From Grimontia indica (GTDB lineage: Bacteria; Pseudomonadota; Gammaproteobacteria; Enterobacterales; Vibrionaceae), in contig NZ_ANFM02000006.1 of the NCBI RefSeq assembly GCF_000333895.2, positions 124,001 to 188,000 of the forward strand: a stretch of DNA of 64,000 nucleotides, given 5' to 3'. The position numbers were made by a program, and so were the translations under genes. This document shows, one piece after another, positions 53,318 through 61,866 of the stretch (position 1 is the first letter of the stretch; each line of letters starts with the position of its first letter). The notes under the pieces were generated by a model that saw nothing but the letters and a program-made list of their open reading frames with translations, was not told the DNA's origin and did not search any database.

Positions 53318-54229
53318 ATGAAAGTCGACTTGAATGACTACTTTTACTTTGTGCATGTCGTTGAGAAAAAGGGATACACTGCCGCCGCTAAAGCGTTGAA
53401 TATGCCAAAGTCACGGCTGAGCCGACATGTTGTACAGCTGGAAGAGCGCTTAGGTGTCAGGTTATTGCAGCGAACGTCCCGTAATGTTGCGGTGACAGAA
53501 GAGGGAAAGAGCTTCTACCATCATGCCCGAAAGTTGGTAGATACCTTAGAACTTGCAGAAGCTGCCATGGATAACCGCAGTGGGAAACTCACAGGGAAAG
53601 TGGTCATTAGTTGCTCAACAGGTGTCGCTCAATTCGCCTTACTCAGCATTGTGACCGAGTTTGCCAAGCTACATCCTAAAGTGCATATCGAGCAACGTGT
53701 TACCAACGCAATGGAAGATCTTGTCGCCGAAGGGATTGATATAGCTATCCGCGGACATAGCGCAGAGCTGCCTGACTCCAGTCTCATCCAGCGATTTATT
53801 ACTACAGTAGAATGGCAGTTCTACTGCTCGCCCCGTTACCTCGAAACGCTTCAACAGTTAAACACGCCCTACGATCTTGCTGATTGTCAGTTTCTGAAAG
53901 TTGGCAGAAGCGGTTCCAAAGACGCTATTCCACTCATGAACCGAGACGGGCTACGTACTCACCAAACATCCAATATCGCTTTGTGCTCAGAAGATATGTC
54001 GACCATACGACAAGCCGCGATTGAAGGGTTAGGTGTGACTGCACTGCCTGACTACGTATGCCGCACTGCATTACAAACGGGAGATCTAGTTCGCGTTCTG
54101 CCCGATTGGCTTTCACAGTCGGCCAGTTTAAGTTTGTTGATGCCTTCAAGGCTAGGCGTACCGCCACATACCAAAGCGTTGGCGGAATTTATTCGAGAGA
54201 AACTTCCCTTGGTGGTTAGGGGCTGTTGA
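53318..54229 (+). CDS. LysR-family transcriptional regulator
   Basis: A 303-aa regulator, normal LysR length. The HTH is in residues 1-63 (YTAAAKALNMPKSRLSRHVVQLEERLG), and the effector domain begins near residue 92 (GKVVISCSTGVAQFALLS). It is of the same subgroup as CrgA and other regulators divergent to quinone or pirin genes. The divergent pirin-FMN reductase pair, 106 bases away, is its most likely target. AGGA precedes the ATG. Confidence 0.88.
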   Translation: MKVDLNDYFYFVHVVEKKGYTAAAKALNMPKSRLSRHVVQLEERLGVRLLQRTSRNVAVTEEGKSFYHHARKLVDTLELAEAAMDNRSGKLTGKVVISCSTGVAQFALLSIVTEFAKLHPKVHIEQRVTNAMEDLVAEGIDIAIRGHSAELPDSSLIQRFITTVEWQFYCSPRYLETLQQLNTPYDLADCQFLKVGRSGSKDAIPLMNRDGLRTHQTSNIALCSEDMSTIRQAAIEGLGVTALPDYVCRTALQTGDLVRVLPDWLSQSASLSLLMPSRLGVPPHTKALAEFIREKLPLVVRGC

Positions 54230-54329
54230 CCTTAGAGCAGCCATTTCTGCTTAACAACCCTATCTACATAACCAATATTTCTATATCTAAAAGCATTGGA
54301 ATTCGTGTTGGTGAAATCTGAACCACGTC

Positions 54330-55055
54330 CTACTGGATGGGTTCACCATTGATTGTTCCTGAGATTAGCTCGTCAACCGTCGTCAAAGTCGTGCCATTGC
54401 TACTTGCTGTAAGCTCGTCTCTGATGGCTATGCCATTTCCGATACCAAAGTTTGTTTTGTAGAGAGCGTTGGACTCTTGTCCGTCGTCAACTAGCATGAT
54501 TTCGAGAGTGACCAAGCACGTTTCAAATGTGCCGGCTGGTACAGTCACGGTTTCTCTTTTCTCATACTTCATTTTCACATCCATTGTGCCGGTCTCAACA
54601 CCATCTGTATAAACCGTAATAGTAGGTTGTGTGCGTGATTCACCAGAAGCAAGGTCATAGAAATATGCCAACCCACTTGGTTTGTAAGTTATCATTTCCC
54701 CCTCAAAAAATTGACCTAACGTTGTTACTGCCTGACTCGATTCATCCACAACAACATATGTTCTGTTGTCGGGCGTATCATCATAGAGTCTGACTTCCAA
54801 CACTCCGCTTTGGCCTTCATAATCCACAACAGCCTGAACAACCTCTCTCTCTTGAACGTTGACGGGTTGAGCCAATCCAGCTTTCTTTGAAATGTTGGTG
54901 ATAGTTTCTGTACCCAGTTCGTTTAATGTTGGGTTGTAGCACGAGCTAAGCGAAGTCCCATCACCATCAGGAAATACAATCCCATCTTGCGGATCATCAC
55001 TACCTCCACAGCCAAACAAGAGAAGCGGTAACACGCCTAATCCTACTTTTTTCAT
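54330..55055 (-). CDS. Putative lipoprotein of unknown function
   Basis: A 241-aa protein with a lipoprotein signal (VGLGVLPLLLFGC, lipidated Cys16) and a Gly/Ser/Asp linker (GGSDDPQDG), where Asp is not at +2, so outer-membrane sorting is expected. The rest is beta-rich with many Thr residues and contains VTVPAGTFETCLVTLEI, a pattern also seen in lipoproteins of marine gammaproteobacteria. CAGGAAC precedes the ATG. Function unknown. Confidence 0.65.
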   Translation of the reverse strand: MKKVGLGVLPLLLFGCGGSDDPQDGIVFPDGDGTSLSSCYNPTLNELGTETITNISKKAGLAQPVNVQEREVVQAVVDYEGQSGVLEVRLYDDTPDNRTYVVVDESSQAVTTLGQFFEGEMITYKPSGLAYFYDLASGESRTQPTITVYTDGVETGTMDVKMKYEKRETVTVPAGTFETCLVTLEIMLVDDGQESNALYKTNFGIGNGIAIRDELTASSNGTTLTTVDELISGTINGEPIQ

Positions 55056-55069
55056 GACAGTTCCTGCCT

Positions 55070-55102
55070 AAAAATACTGCGATATAGTCCTTTATCGCAG
55101 TA
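55070..55102 (-). terminator. Terminator between HAD hydrolase and lipoprotein genes
   Basis: On the minus strand, perfect 10-bp stem TACTGCGATA / TATCGCAGTA with an 8-base loop, followed by five T. It lies about 125 bases after the HAD stop and 15 bases before the lipoprotein start, so it insulates the two. Confidence 0.8.
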
Positions 55103-55227
55103 TGCTCGCGGAGCGCTGTCTGATCTGGCGAGACAATGAGACTAAGATTTACATTAGCCCTTGCTAATTTTTATGAGTTGGTGAGTCTTAAACTCGAATG
55201 GTTCTTTATGAGCCGTCAATCTTCTCA

Positions 55228-55863
55228 TTAACTGAGAAGGCCCAATACAGTCTCCAGTGAAGAGTAATCTGAAATACGTTGATGGTGCTGGACTCTTTCT
55301 CCAACGATAACCAAGTTAACGCCTAGCGTTTTACAAGCTTTTACATCCCACATCGCATCGCCAAAATAGGTGATTGGCAAACCTTTAGAAGGATCAGCTT
55401 TCGCTTGTGCAATTGCCATAATTTCAATACGTGCATGATGATCATTTGAAGATGCAATGATGAGGTTGTCAGTATCGAACCCAGCAGATTGAAGCTTTAA
55501 TCTCGCTGTCTCTCCCCAGCCACCGGTCGCAACCGAAACGATATAGTCGTTATTGTTCAATACGTGCAGAAGGAAACGCTTTGCACCTTTAACTTCAATC
55601 GCTGGGCTTTCTTTGATGGTTTGCTCGATATTTTGAATAAAAACGGGCTTTACTCTGTTTTCCAATTCTTCAAGTGAGTATTGAGGTGCTTGTCTTTCAA
55701 TAAAGGTTTGAAGAATACCTCTGTCGGTCACATGCGGGTAGGTTGCCCAATTATTCTTTATGGCAATTCCTGTGACTTCATGAACGGCATCCATAAAGCA
55801 TTTTTCGTCGAACTCATAGGATTGAATCAGTGTCCCATCGATATCGAACATAATGTGTTGCAT
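55228..55863 (-). CDS. HAD-family hydrolase, phosphoglycolate phosphatase-like
   Basis: A 211-aa HAD hydrolase. Motif I is FDIDGTLIQS (nucleophile Asp8), motif II is VSVATGGWGETA with Thr, and motif IV is YFGDAMWDVKACKTLG with the acidic pair. A small helical cap lies between residues 18 and 85. Such enzymes remove phosphate from small metabolites; phosphoglycolate is possible and would yield glycolate, but this is not shown. AAGGAAG precedes the ATG. It lies 33 bases after the TetR gene and is probably cotranscribed. Confidence 0.75.
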   Translation of the reverse strand: MQHIMFDIDGTLIQSYEFDEKCFMDAVHEVTGIAIKNNWATYPHVTDRGILQTFIERQAPQYSLEELENRVKPVFIQNIEQTIKESPAIEVKGAKRFLLHVLNNNDYIVSVATGGWGETARLKLQSAGFDTDNLIIASSNDHHARIEIMAIAQAKADPSKGLPITYFGDAMWDVKACKTLGVNLVIVGERVQHHQRISDYSSLETVLGLLS

Positions 55864-55896
55864 GAGCTTCCTTGTATTTATCGCTTTGAAACTAAC

Positions 55897-56511
55897 TCAA
55901 TCCGCATGCTTTACGCCGCACCCTCTCAGCACCAAATTCACCAGAAATTCTGCCGCATCTTCGAAGTCTTGATCTTCTAATTCAAACTGGCCGCTGACCT
56001 GACATATCTGCCAGTTAAAGTCAGCGTAGGTTTGGGTTGATGACCAGAGCATAAACATCAGATGCTTGGGAGGTACAGGTTCCATCCAACCCTGCTCAAT
56101 CCAGTATTCGAACTTGTTCAGAATCATTCGAGATTGATCCATCAAGGATTCTGCAATGTCACTTGGGAGGTGGGGTGCGCCAGCCATCACTTCAGCAGCA
56201 AAAGTCTTTGAAGCGGCGGCGTATTCTTTAGATATGCGCAGTTTGGTACGGATATATTGGGTAAGCGCTTCTCGCGGATCGTTGAGCTGCTCGATAGGGT
56301 AAGACGCTTCAAGCAATGGCTGAGTGACACTTTCCAGCACTGCACGATAGAGATTGTCTTTGGTATTGAAATAGTAATAGAGGTTGGGCTTGGGAATTTC
56401 GGCGCGTTGGGCAATTTCGGCTGTCGTTGTCGCGGCATAGCCTTTTTCTGCAAACAGTTGGCTGGCAACTTCGATGATCTTTTCCTGATTTTTCGTCCTG
56501 ATGCGTGACAT
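55897..56511 (-). CDS. TetR-family regulator, RutR-like
   Basis: A 204-aa TetR regulator. The HTH is in residues 1-50 (EKGYAATTTAEIAQRAEIPKPNLYYYF). The ligand domain resembles E. coli RutR: ALTQYIRTKLRISKEY, then FAAEVMAGAPHL and HLMFMLWSSTQTYADFNWQI match the conserved RutR layout. RutR binds uracil and thymine and controls pyrimidine and purine degradation genes. The gene lies just beyond the glycerate kinase, between the two parts of the purine pathway, and so is a candidate local regulator. A 13-bp inverted repeat just upstream may be its own operator. Confidence 0.78.
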   Translation of the reverse strand: MSRIRTKNQEKIIEVASQLFAEKGYAATTTAEIAQRAEIPKPNLYYYFNTKDNLYRAVLESVTQPLLEASYPIEQLNDPREALTQYIRTKLRISKEYAAASKTFAAEVMAGAPHLPSDIAESLMDQSRMILNKFEYWIEQGWMEPVPPKHLMFMLWSSTQTYADFNWQICQVSGQFELEDQDFEDAAEFLVNLVLRGCGVKHAD

Positions 56512-56522
56512 TACCCGTCCGT

Positions 56523-56561
56523 GGATTCATTAAAGCGTGTAATCACAACTTTAATGAATCC
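56523..56561. promoter_or_regulatory. Perfect 13-bp inverted repeat upstream of the TetR gene
   Basis: Arms GGATTCATTAAAG (56523-56535) and CTTTAATGAATCC (56549-56561) are separated by 13 bases. The repeat lies 12 bases before the TetR start codon and has no T run on either side, so it looks like an operator and not a terminator. Confidence 0.6.
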
Positions 56562-56581
56562 TAGACAATTCATCCAGTCAA

Positions 56582-57937
56582 TCACTCTGGTAATATCAAT
56601 ATTGCTCTGAAGTCATTCACATTGGTGCGGGTTGGCCCGGTAAAAATCAAGCCGCTAAGCGCTTCAAAAAAACCATAACTGTCGTTGTTAGTCAGGTAAG
56701 GTTCGGGTGACAGTTTCTTCTCTGCAGCGGCGACATAAAAATCCGGTTTCAACTCTGCTCCGGCATTGTCTTCCACACCATCAATCCCATCTGTATCGCA
56801 GGCCAACGCATAAATTCTGCCCCGAATCGCGGGCTCTTTCTCAAGCGCTTGATAGAGTGATAACAGAAACTCACAATTGCGCCCTCCACGACCATTACCT
56901 TTGACTGTTACAGTGGTTTCACCGCCAGAGAGGATGACGCAAGGTGCAGGGAAAGGCTGATCATGTTTAGCTGCACTGCTTGCCATAGCTGCATGCACCA
57001 GTGCGACATCCCTTGATTCTCCCTCCAGAGTATCTCCCAGAATGTAAGCGGGTATCCCTAGCGATTCCGATAAAGTCTGCGCAGCAATCAGAGATTCGAA
57101 AGGCGTTGAAATAATCTCAAAACGGCTTTTTGACAGTCTCTCGTCACCGGCTTTTGGGGTTTCAGATGCTTCGCTTTCCAGCCATGAAGTGACATTGTCA
57201 CTTACTGGGATGTCATATTTATTCAATACGTTAATAGCATCAAAACGTGTCGTCGGGTCTGCGACTGTCGGACCTGATGCGATAACATCTGCGGCATCTC
57301 CCGGCACATCAGATATCGCAAGCGTAAGCACACTTGCAGGGTAAGCCGCTTGTGCCAGCTTCCCTCCTTTTACAGCGGAAAGATGCTTTCTTACACAGTT
57401 CATTTCATTGATGGCAGCTCCCGATTTCAACAGGGCTTTGTTGATGTCCTGTTTCTCGGAAAAGTCGATGCCAGGTGCAGGTAAGCTTAATAAGGCTGAG
57501 CCTCCGCCGGATAGCAAACATATCACCGTGTCATTTTCATCAAGGTTCGTGACCAAATTTAGGATGAGCTTAGCGACTTTCTCTCCTTCACCATCAGGAA
57601 CCGGGTGCGACGCTTCCAATACTTCGATGTGCTCACAAGGTGCACCATGCAAATAACGTGTGACGACAACGCCACTTATCGGCCCTTCCCATTCATCTTC
57701 CAACGCTTGAGCCATTGAAGCAGCCGCTTTACCTGCACCGATCACAACTAAATTTCCTGAGCGGTCTTCAGGCAGATACTTTTTAATACTTCCATAAGGA
57801 AGGGCTGAATCGACCGCAGCATCGAACAATTTCCGGAGAAATATCGAGGGCGTTAAAGCTCCAACAGATGACTTTTCTGATTCAGAATTTTTTCTTAGGG
57901 TTTCTTCGCCTTCCTTGAACACTTCCTGCTGATCCAT
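56582..57937 (-). CDS. Glycerate 2-kinase (MOFRL/TtuD type)
   Basis: A 451-aa cytoplasmic kinase of the DUF4147/MOFRL family. The parts are VVIGAGKAAASMAQALEDEW near residue 70, the phosphate loop CLLSGGGSALLSLP, LAISDVPGDAADVIASGPTVAD, and the C-terminal GNGRGGRNCEFLL and DGIDG motifs. It phosphorylates D-glycerate to 2-phosphoglycerate, the entry to glycolysis. GGAG lies before the ATG. It follows glxR but a hairpin terminator ends just 15 bases before its start, so its expression may differ from that of gcl-hyi-glxR. The first 30 residues are an unusual acidic, Ser/Glu-rich extension. Confidence 0.88.
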   Translation of the reverse strand: MDQQEVFKEGEETLRKNSESEKSSVGALTPSIFLRKLFDAAVDSALPYGSIKKYLPEDRSGNLVVIGAGKAAASMAQALEDEWEGPISGVVVTRYLHGAPCEHIEVLEASHPVPDGEGEKVAKLILNLVTNLDENDTVICLLSGGGSALLSLPAPGIDFSEKQDINKALLKSGAAINEMNCVRKHLSAVKGGKLAQAAYPASVLTLAISDVPGDAADVIASGPTVADPTTRFDAINVLNKYDIPVSDNVTSWLESEASETPKAGDERLSKSRFEIISTPFESLIAAQTLSESLGIPAYILGDTLEGESRDVALVHAAMASSAAKHDQPFPAPCVILSGGETTVTVKGNGRGGRNCEFLLSLYQALEKEPAIRGRIYALACDTDGIDGVEDNAGAELKPDFYVAAAEKKLSPEPYLTNNDSYGFFEALSGLIFTGPTRTNVNDFRAILILPE

Positions 57938-57951
57938 TGCTTATCTCCATA

Positions 57952-57982
57952 GAAAAAAAAGCCCGTCGTGAAAGAAGCGGGC
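57952..57982 (-). terminator. Terminator or attenuator between glxR and glycerate kinase
   Basis: On the minus strand, stem GCCCG / CGGGC around a 12-base loop, followed by eight T. It lies inside the gcl-hyi-glxR-kinase series, directly upstream of the kinase SD. Confidence 0.65.
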
Positions 57983-58078
57983 AAAATACTAAGGACCTGT
58001 AAAACGTAAACTCAAGTTGGAGGTACTCCAAGCAGCGAAAAGCTGGACACTTCAAACTGCTTGGTATGGTTCACGGCG

Positions 58079-58969
58079 TTATTCGCCGCGGATGTTGTGG
58101 TTAGAAAGCGATTCAATGGCTTTAATAAGCGCAGAGTGATCCCAATCTTCCCCACCTTGCTCAGCACATAAGCTAAATAGCTCTTGTGCGGATTTTGTAT
58201 TCGGCAGTGAAACGCCAAGCGTTTCAGCCCCTGTTAAAGCTAAGTTCAAATCTTTCTGATGCAGGCGGATTCTAAAACCAGGGTCAAAGGTTCCTTTCAC
58301 CATGCGCTCACCATGAACTTCCAGCACTTTTGAATTAGCAAAGCCACCCAGCAGCGCGTTGCGGATCCTTGCTGGATCTGCGCCTGCTTTTGAAGCAAAC
58401 ACCAGCGCTTCAGACACAGCTTCAATATTGAGTGCCACAATGATTTGATTAGCGACCTTGCACACCTGCCCAGCACCATTATCACCGACCAGATTGATGT
58501 TTTGCCCCATGGCACCAAACAGTGGCAATGCTTTTTCGAACGTGGCTTCTTCGCCACCAACCATGATGGTCAAGGTGGCATTGATGGCGCCGACTTCACC
58601 GCCAGAAACAGGCGCATCAAGGTAAGCCGCACCACTTTCGTTGACCCGGGCAGCAAAGCTTTGGGTTTCAATGGGAGATATAGAACTCATGTCGATGACT
58701 GTCTTTGTGGCATCCAGCACTGGCTCTATACCATCTTCACCAAACAGAACATCTTCAACATCTGGTGTGTTTGGCACCATAACGATAATGAAATCCGCGT
58801 CATTAACCGCTTCACGATTCGAAGGATAGGTTTTTGCACCACCTTCGACTAATGAAGCAGGTGCCCTTGTACGGCTTTCTGACAAATTGAGTTGATACCC
58901 GGCTTTTTGTAGGTTTTCAGCCATTGGCTTACCCATGATGCCGGTGCCGATAAATGCGATAGTTGTCAT
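58079..58969 (-). CDS. glxR: 2-hydroxy-3-oxopropionate (tartronate semialdehyde) reductase
   Basis: A 296-aa beta-hydroxyacid dehydrogenase. The dinucleotide loop GTGIMGKPMA is at residues 7-16, the substrate motif DAPVSGGEVGA near residue 120, and catalytic Lys in GAGQVCKVANQ near 170. It reduces tartronate semialdehyde from Gcl to D-glycerate. I chose ATG 58969 with GAGGAG before it, five bases after the hyi stop. Operon gcl-hyi-glxR. Confidence 0.93.
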   Translation of the reverse strand: MTTIAFIGTGIMGKPMAENLQKAGYQLNLSESRTRAPASLVEGGAKTYPSNREAVNDADFIIVMVPNTPDVEDVLFGEDGIEPVLDATKTVIDMSSISPIETQSFAARVNESGAAYLDAPVSGGEVGAINATLTIMVGGEEATFEKALPLFGAMGQNINLVGDNGAGQVCKVANQIIVALNIEAVSEALVFASKAGADPARIRNALLGGFANSKVLEVHGERMVKGTFDPGFRIRLHQKDLNLALTGAETLGVSLPNTKSAQELFSLCAEQGGEDWDHSALIKAIESLSNHNIRGE

Positions 58970-58973
58970 TCCA

Positions 58974-59762
58974 TTACTCCTCATTTTGTCCGTATGTCTG
59001 AAGCCATTTCATGCCTTCTTCGGTGGTGGTAGCTGGCTTATATTCGCACCCAACCCAACCCTCATAGCCAATAGAATCTAAGTGGCTGAACAGGAAGTGG
59101 TAGTTCAACTCCCCGGTTCCAGGCTCATGACGACCAGGATTATCTGCAAGCTGAACATGCCCAATACGGTCTAACGTCGAGCTTAAGGTTTGGGCAATAT
59201 CCCCTTCCATAATTTGCATATGGTAGATGTCGTACTGCAGTGAAAGGTTGTCACTCCCGACAGCATCGCAAATCCGAACTGCCTGTTTGGTATTGGTTAG
59301 CGTAAAGCCCGGGATATCCCTTGTATTGATTGCTTCCACAACCAACCGGATACCTGCCTTTTCCAACTGAGCATTCGCAAATTTCAGGTTTTCAATCAGA
59401 GTCTTTTCAGCTTGGTCCTGACTAACACCCGAAGGAACAATCCCAGCGAGACAGTTCACTTGCTCACAGTTCAATACATTGGCGTATTCAATCGCGAGTG
59501 CAACGCCTGCCCGGAACTCATCAACACGTGCTGGGTCCGCTGCAATCCCGCGATCTCCCGCGTCCCAATCCCCTGCAGGTAGGTTAAACAGCACTTGCTT
59601 CAGATGGTTGCGGTCCAGTTCTGCCTTCAGCTCATAGGCATCAAATGCGTACGGAAACAGGTACTCCACTCCCTTAAAACCGAAGTTTGCCGCGGCATTA
59701 AAGCGCTCGATGAAAGGCAGTTCAGTAAATAACATTGATAAATTGGCAGCTAACTTTGGCAT
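58974..59762 (-). CDS. hyi: Hydroxypyruvate isomerase
   Basis: A 262-aa TIM-barrel protein of the xylose-isomerase-like family. It begins LAANLSMLFTELPFIERF and has FNLPAGDWDAGDRGIA, VVEAINTRDIPGF with the catalytic Glu, and LQYDIYHMQIMEGD. It interconverts hydroxypyruvate and tartronate semialdehyde. AAGGAAATTG precedes the ATG, 32 bases after gcl. Confidence 0.94.
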   Translation of the reverse strand: MPKLAANLSMLFTELPFIERFNAAANFGFKGVEYLFPYAFDAYELKAELDRNHLKQVLFNLPAGDWDAGDRGIAADPARVDEFRAGVALAIEYANVLNCEQVNCLAGIVPSGVSQDQAEKTLIENLKFANAQLEKAGIRLVVEAINTRDIPGFTLTNTKQAVRICDAVGSDNLSLQYDIYHMQIMEGDIAQTLSSTLDRIGHVQLADNPGRHEPGTGELNYHFLFSHLDSIGYEGWVGCEYKPATTTEEGMKWLQTYGQNEE

Positions 59763-59794
59763 TTCAATTTCCTTATTCCATAAGAACCAAACAG

Positions 59795-61573
59795 TTATTG
59801 GCGATTGGCTGCCAATGCAGTAGGCGCATCAGCAATAGAGTCAGCCAGAGATTCAAATTCATTCACAGAGTCAATCTCTACACCCATGGAGATATTGGTG
59901 ACTTTCTCCAGAATGATTTCTACAACAACTGGTACACGATGCTTAGCCATCAAGGTCTTTGCCTCTTCAAACGCCGACGCAATTTGCTCTGGGTCAGTGA
60001 CACGCAATGCCTTACAACCTAACCCTTCCACCACAGTCACATGATCGACACCATAATCGGCAAGTTCAGGTGCATTCTGGTTTTCAAAGGCCAACTGTAC
60101 GCAGTAGTCGATATCGAATTGACGCTGCGCCTGGCGGATAAGTCCCAGATAAGAGTTGTTCACCAACACATGGATGTAAGGGAGGTTGAATTGGGCACCA
60201 ACAGCGAGTTCTTCAATCATGAACTGGAAGTCGTAGTCACCTGAAATAGCCACAATTTGGCGCTCAGGATCCGCAGCACGAACACCTAGTGCGGCAGGCA
60301 CCGTCCATCCTAAAGGCCCGGCCTGACCACAGTTGATCCAATGACGAGGTTTATAAACATGTAGAAATTGAGCAGCAGCTATTTGAGACAAACCTATGGT
60401 GCTGACATAACAGGTTTCACGGTCAAACGCACGATTCATCTCTTCATAAACACGCATTGGTTTAACTGGCTGTTCGGTATAGTGGGTTTTTCGCAGCATA
60501 GTAGCTTTGCGCTGCTGACAATCTCCAACCCATGAAGAGTGATCGTTCAGTTTCCCTTGCGCTTTCCATTCTTTTGCTACTTCGATCAGCACAGTAAGCG
60601 CTTGGTAGGCATCAGACACGATGCCCAGATCCGGACAGAACACGCGCCCGATTTGGGTTGGCTCAATGTCGATGTGAACGAACTTACGACCTTCGGTGTA
60701 AACGTCTACTGAACCTGTGTGACGGTTTGCCCAACGGTTACCGATACCAAACACCACGTCAGACGCCAGCAATGACGCATTACCATAGCGGTGGGATGTC
60801 TGAAGCCCAACCATACCTGCCATCAACTCGTGGTCATCAGCAATCGTTCCCCATCCCATTAGGGTTGGGATCACTGGCACACCAACAATCTCAGCAAACT
60901 CCTGTAAGAGTTCTGAAGCATTTGCATTGATCACGCCTCCACCAGACACAATCAGTGGACGCTCAGCTGCATTTAGCATCTCCATCGCTTTTTCTGCTTG
61001 ATGGCGCGAAATCGAAGGTTTGTAAGGCTCAAGAGGCTCATAACTGTCGATATCAAATTCAATTTCAGTCAGTTGGACATCCAAAGGGAGGTCGATCAAC
61101 ACAGGACCAGGGCGACCTGAGCGCATGACTTGGAAAGCGTGTTGGATTGCGCGTGGCACCTGTGCGGGTTCTAAAACCGTTGAACACCACTTAGTCACTG
61201 GACGTGCTATGGATTCGATATCGACGGCCTGGAAGTCTTCTTTGTGCAATCTCGCGCGCGGAGCCTGCCCGGTAATGCAAAGAATAGGGATGGAATCTGC
61301 CTGTGCAGAATAAAGACCGGTAATCATATCGGTACCTGCGGGGCCTGACGTTCCTATACAAACACCGATGTTCCCAGGGTTTGCTCGGGTGTAACCCTCG
61401 GCCATATGAGATGCACCTTCAACATGACGTGCAAGTATATGGTCAATACCCCCCGCTTTCTTCAACGCTGAGTAAAAGGGATTGATTGCTGCGCCCGGCA
61501 CACCAAACGCTTTCACCACACCTTCTTTCTTCAGCACTTCAACCGCTGCATCAATCGCTCTCATCTTTCCCAT
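59795..61573 (-). CDS. gcl: Glyoxylate carboligase
   Basis: A 592-aa ThDP enzyme, same length as E. coli Gcl (593 aa). It starts [16 protein letters not shown]; the position of the usual catalytic Glu is occupied by Val ([13 protein letters not shown]), as in known glyoxylate carboligases. The FAD/ThDP domains are intact, with the ThDP motif [22 protein letters not shown] and NNSYLG. It joins two glyoxylate to tartronate semialdehyde plus CO2. AAAAGGAG precedes the ATG, and the palindrome TTGTATACAA abuts that SD. First gene of gcl-hyi-glxR. Confidence 0.95.
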   Translation of the reverse strand: MGKMRAIDAAVEVLKKEGVVKAFGVPGAAINPFYSALKKAGGIDHILARHVEGASHMAEGYTRANPGNIGVCIGTSGPAGTDMITGLYSAQADSIPILCITGQAPRARLHKEDFQAVDIESIARPVTKWCSTVLEPAQVPRAIQHAFQVMRSGRPGPVLIDLPLDVQLTEIEFDIDSYEPLEPYKPSISRHQAEKAMEMLNAAERPLIVSGGGVINANASELLQEFAEIVGVPVIPTLMGWGTIADDHELMAGMVGLQTSHRYGNASLLASDVVFGIGNRWANRHTGSVDVYTEGRKFVHIDIEPTQIGRVFCPDLGIVSDAYQALTVLIEVAKEWKAQGKLNDHSSWVGDCQQRKATMLRKTHYTEQPVKPMRVYEEMNRAFDRETCYVSTIGLSQIAAAQFLHVYKPRHWINCGQAGPLGWTVPAALGVRAADPERQIVAISGDYDFQFMIEELAVGAQFNLPYIHVLVNNSYLGLIRQAQRQFDIDYCVQLAFENQNAPELADYGVDHVTVVEGLGCKALRVTDPEQIASAFEEAKTLMAKHRVPVVVEIILEKVTNISMGVEIDSVNEFESLADSIADAPTALAANRQ

Positions 61574-61585
61574 ACAAAACTCCTT

Positions 61586-61595
61586 TTGTATACAA
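61586..61595. promoter_or_regulatory. TTGTATACAA operator candidate at gcl
   Basis: Perfect copy of the palindrome found in the puuE/HIU hydrolase region. It ends where the gcl SD (AAAAGGAG) begins, so a bound protein would block transcription elongation close to the start or the leader itself. Confidence 0.55.
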
Positions 61596-61836
61596 TTTGA
61601 GTGTATATTGTATTCTTAGATCGATTATATTTTAATCGCAAGGAATTTTTTACAGTTCGAAAACAATTGAACGAAGCACAAAGGCGGCAAAATCATGGCT
61701 GACAGTGCATTGGAAAGAGGTCAGACAAGATACTGAGTAAAAAGAATTTTGGCACCACCCTATTCACAACGCATTAACATTGTGCTTTTATTGTTCTCCA
61801 TAACCACAACTATAAAGAAACATTATTAGACTTTAA

Positions 61837-61846
61837 TTGTATACAT
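61837..61846. promoter_or_regulatory. TTGTATACAT operator candidate at malate synthase
   Basis: Matches TTGTATACAA at 9 of 10 bases; 20 bases upstream of the malate synthase ATG, just before its AAGGA. Confidence 0.5.
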
Positions 61847-61866
61847 TAACCTTAAGGACCCTGCCG

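Larger units (their letters stand above)
61574..61866. promoter_or_regulatory. Divergent gcl / malate synthase promoter region
   Basis: A 293-base AT-rich gap. It holds the palindrome TTGTATACAA next to the gcl SD, a CGATTA / TAATCG inverted repeat (61622-61638) and TTGTATACAT close to the malate synthase start. It must contain promoters in both directions; no clear -35 and -10 pair was assigned. Confidence 0.65.

Noticed and set aside
48915-56511. The block between the two purine modules as a mobile island
   Set aside because: No integrase, transposase, tRNA or flanking direct repeat is visible; it looks like ordinary accessory genes.
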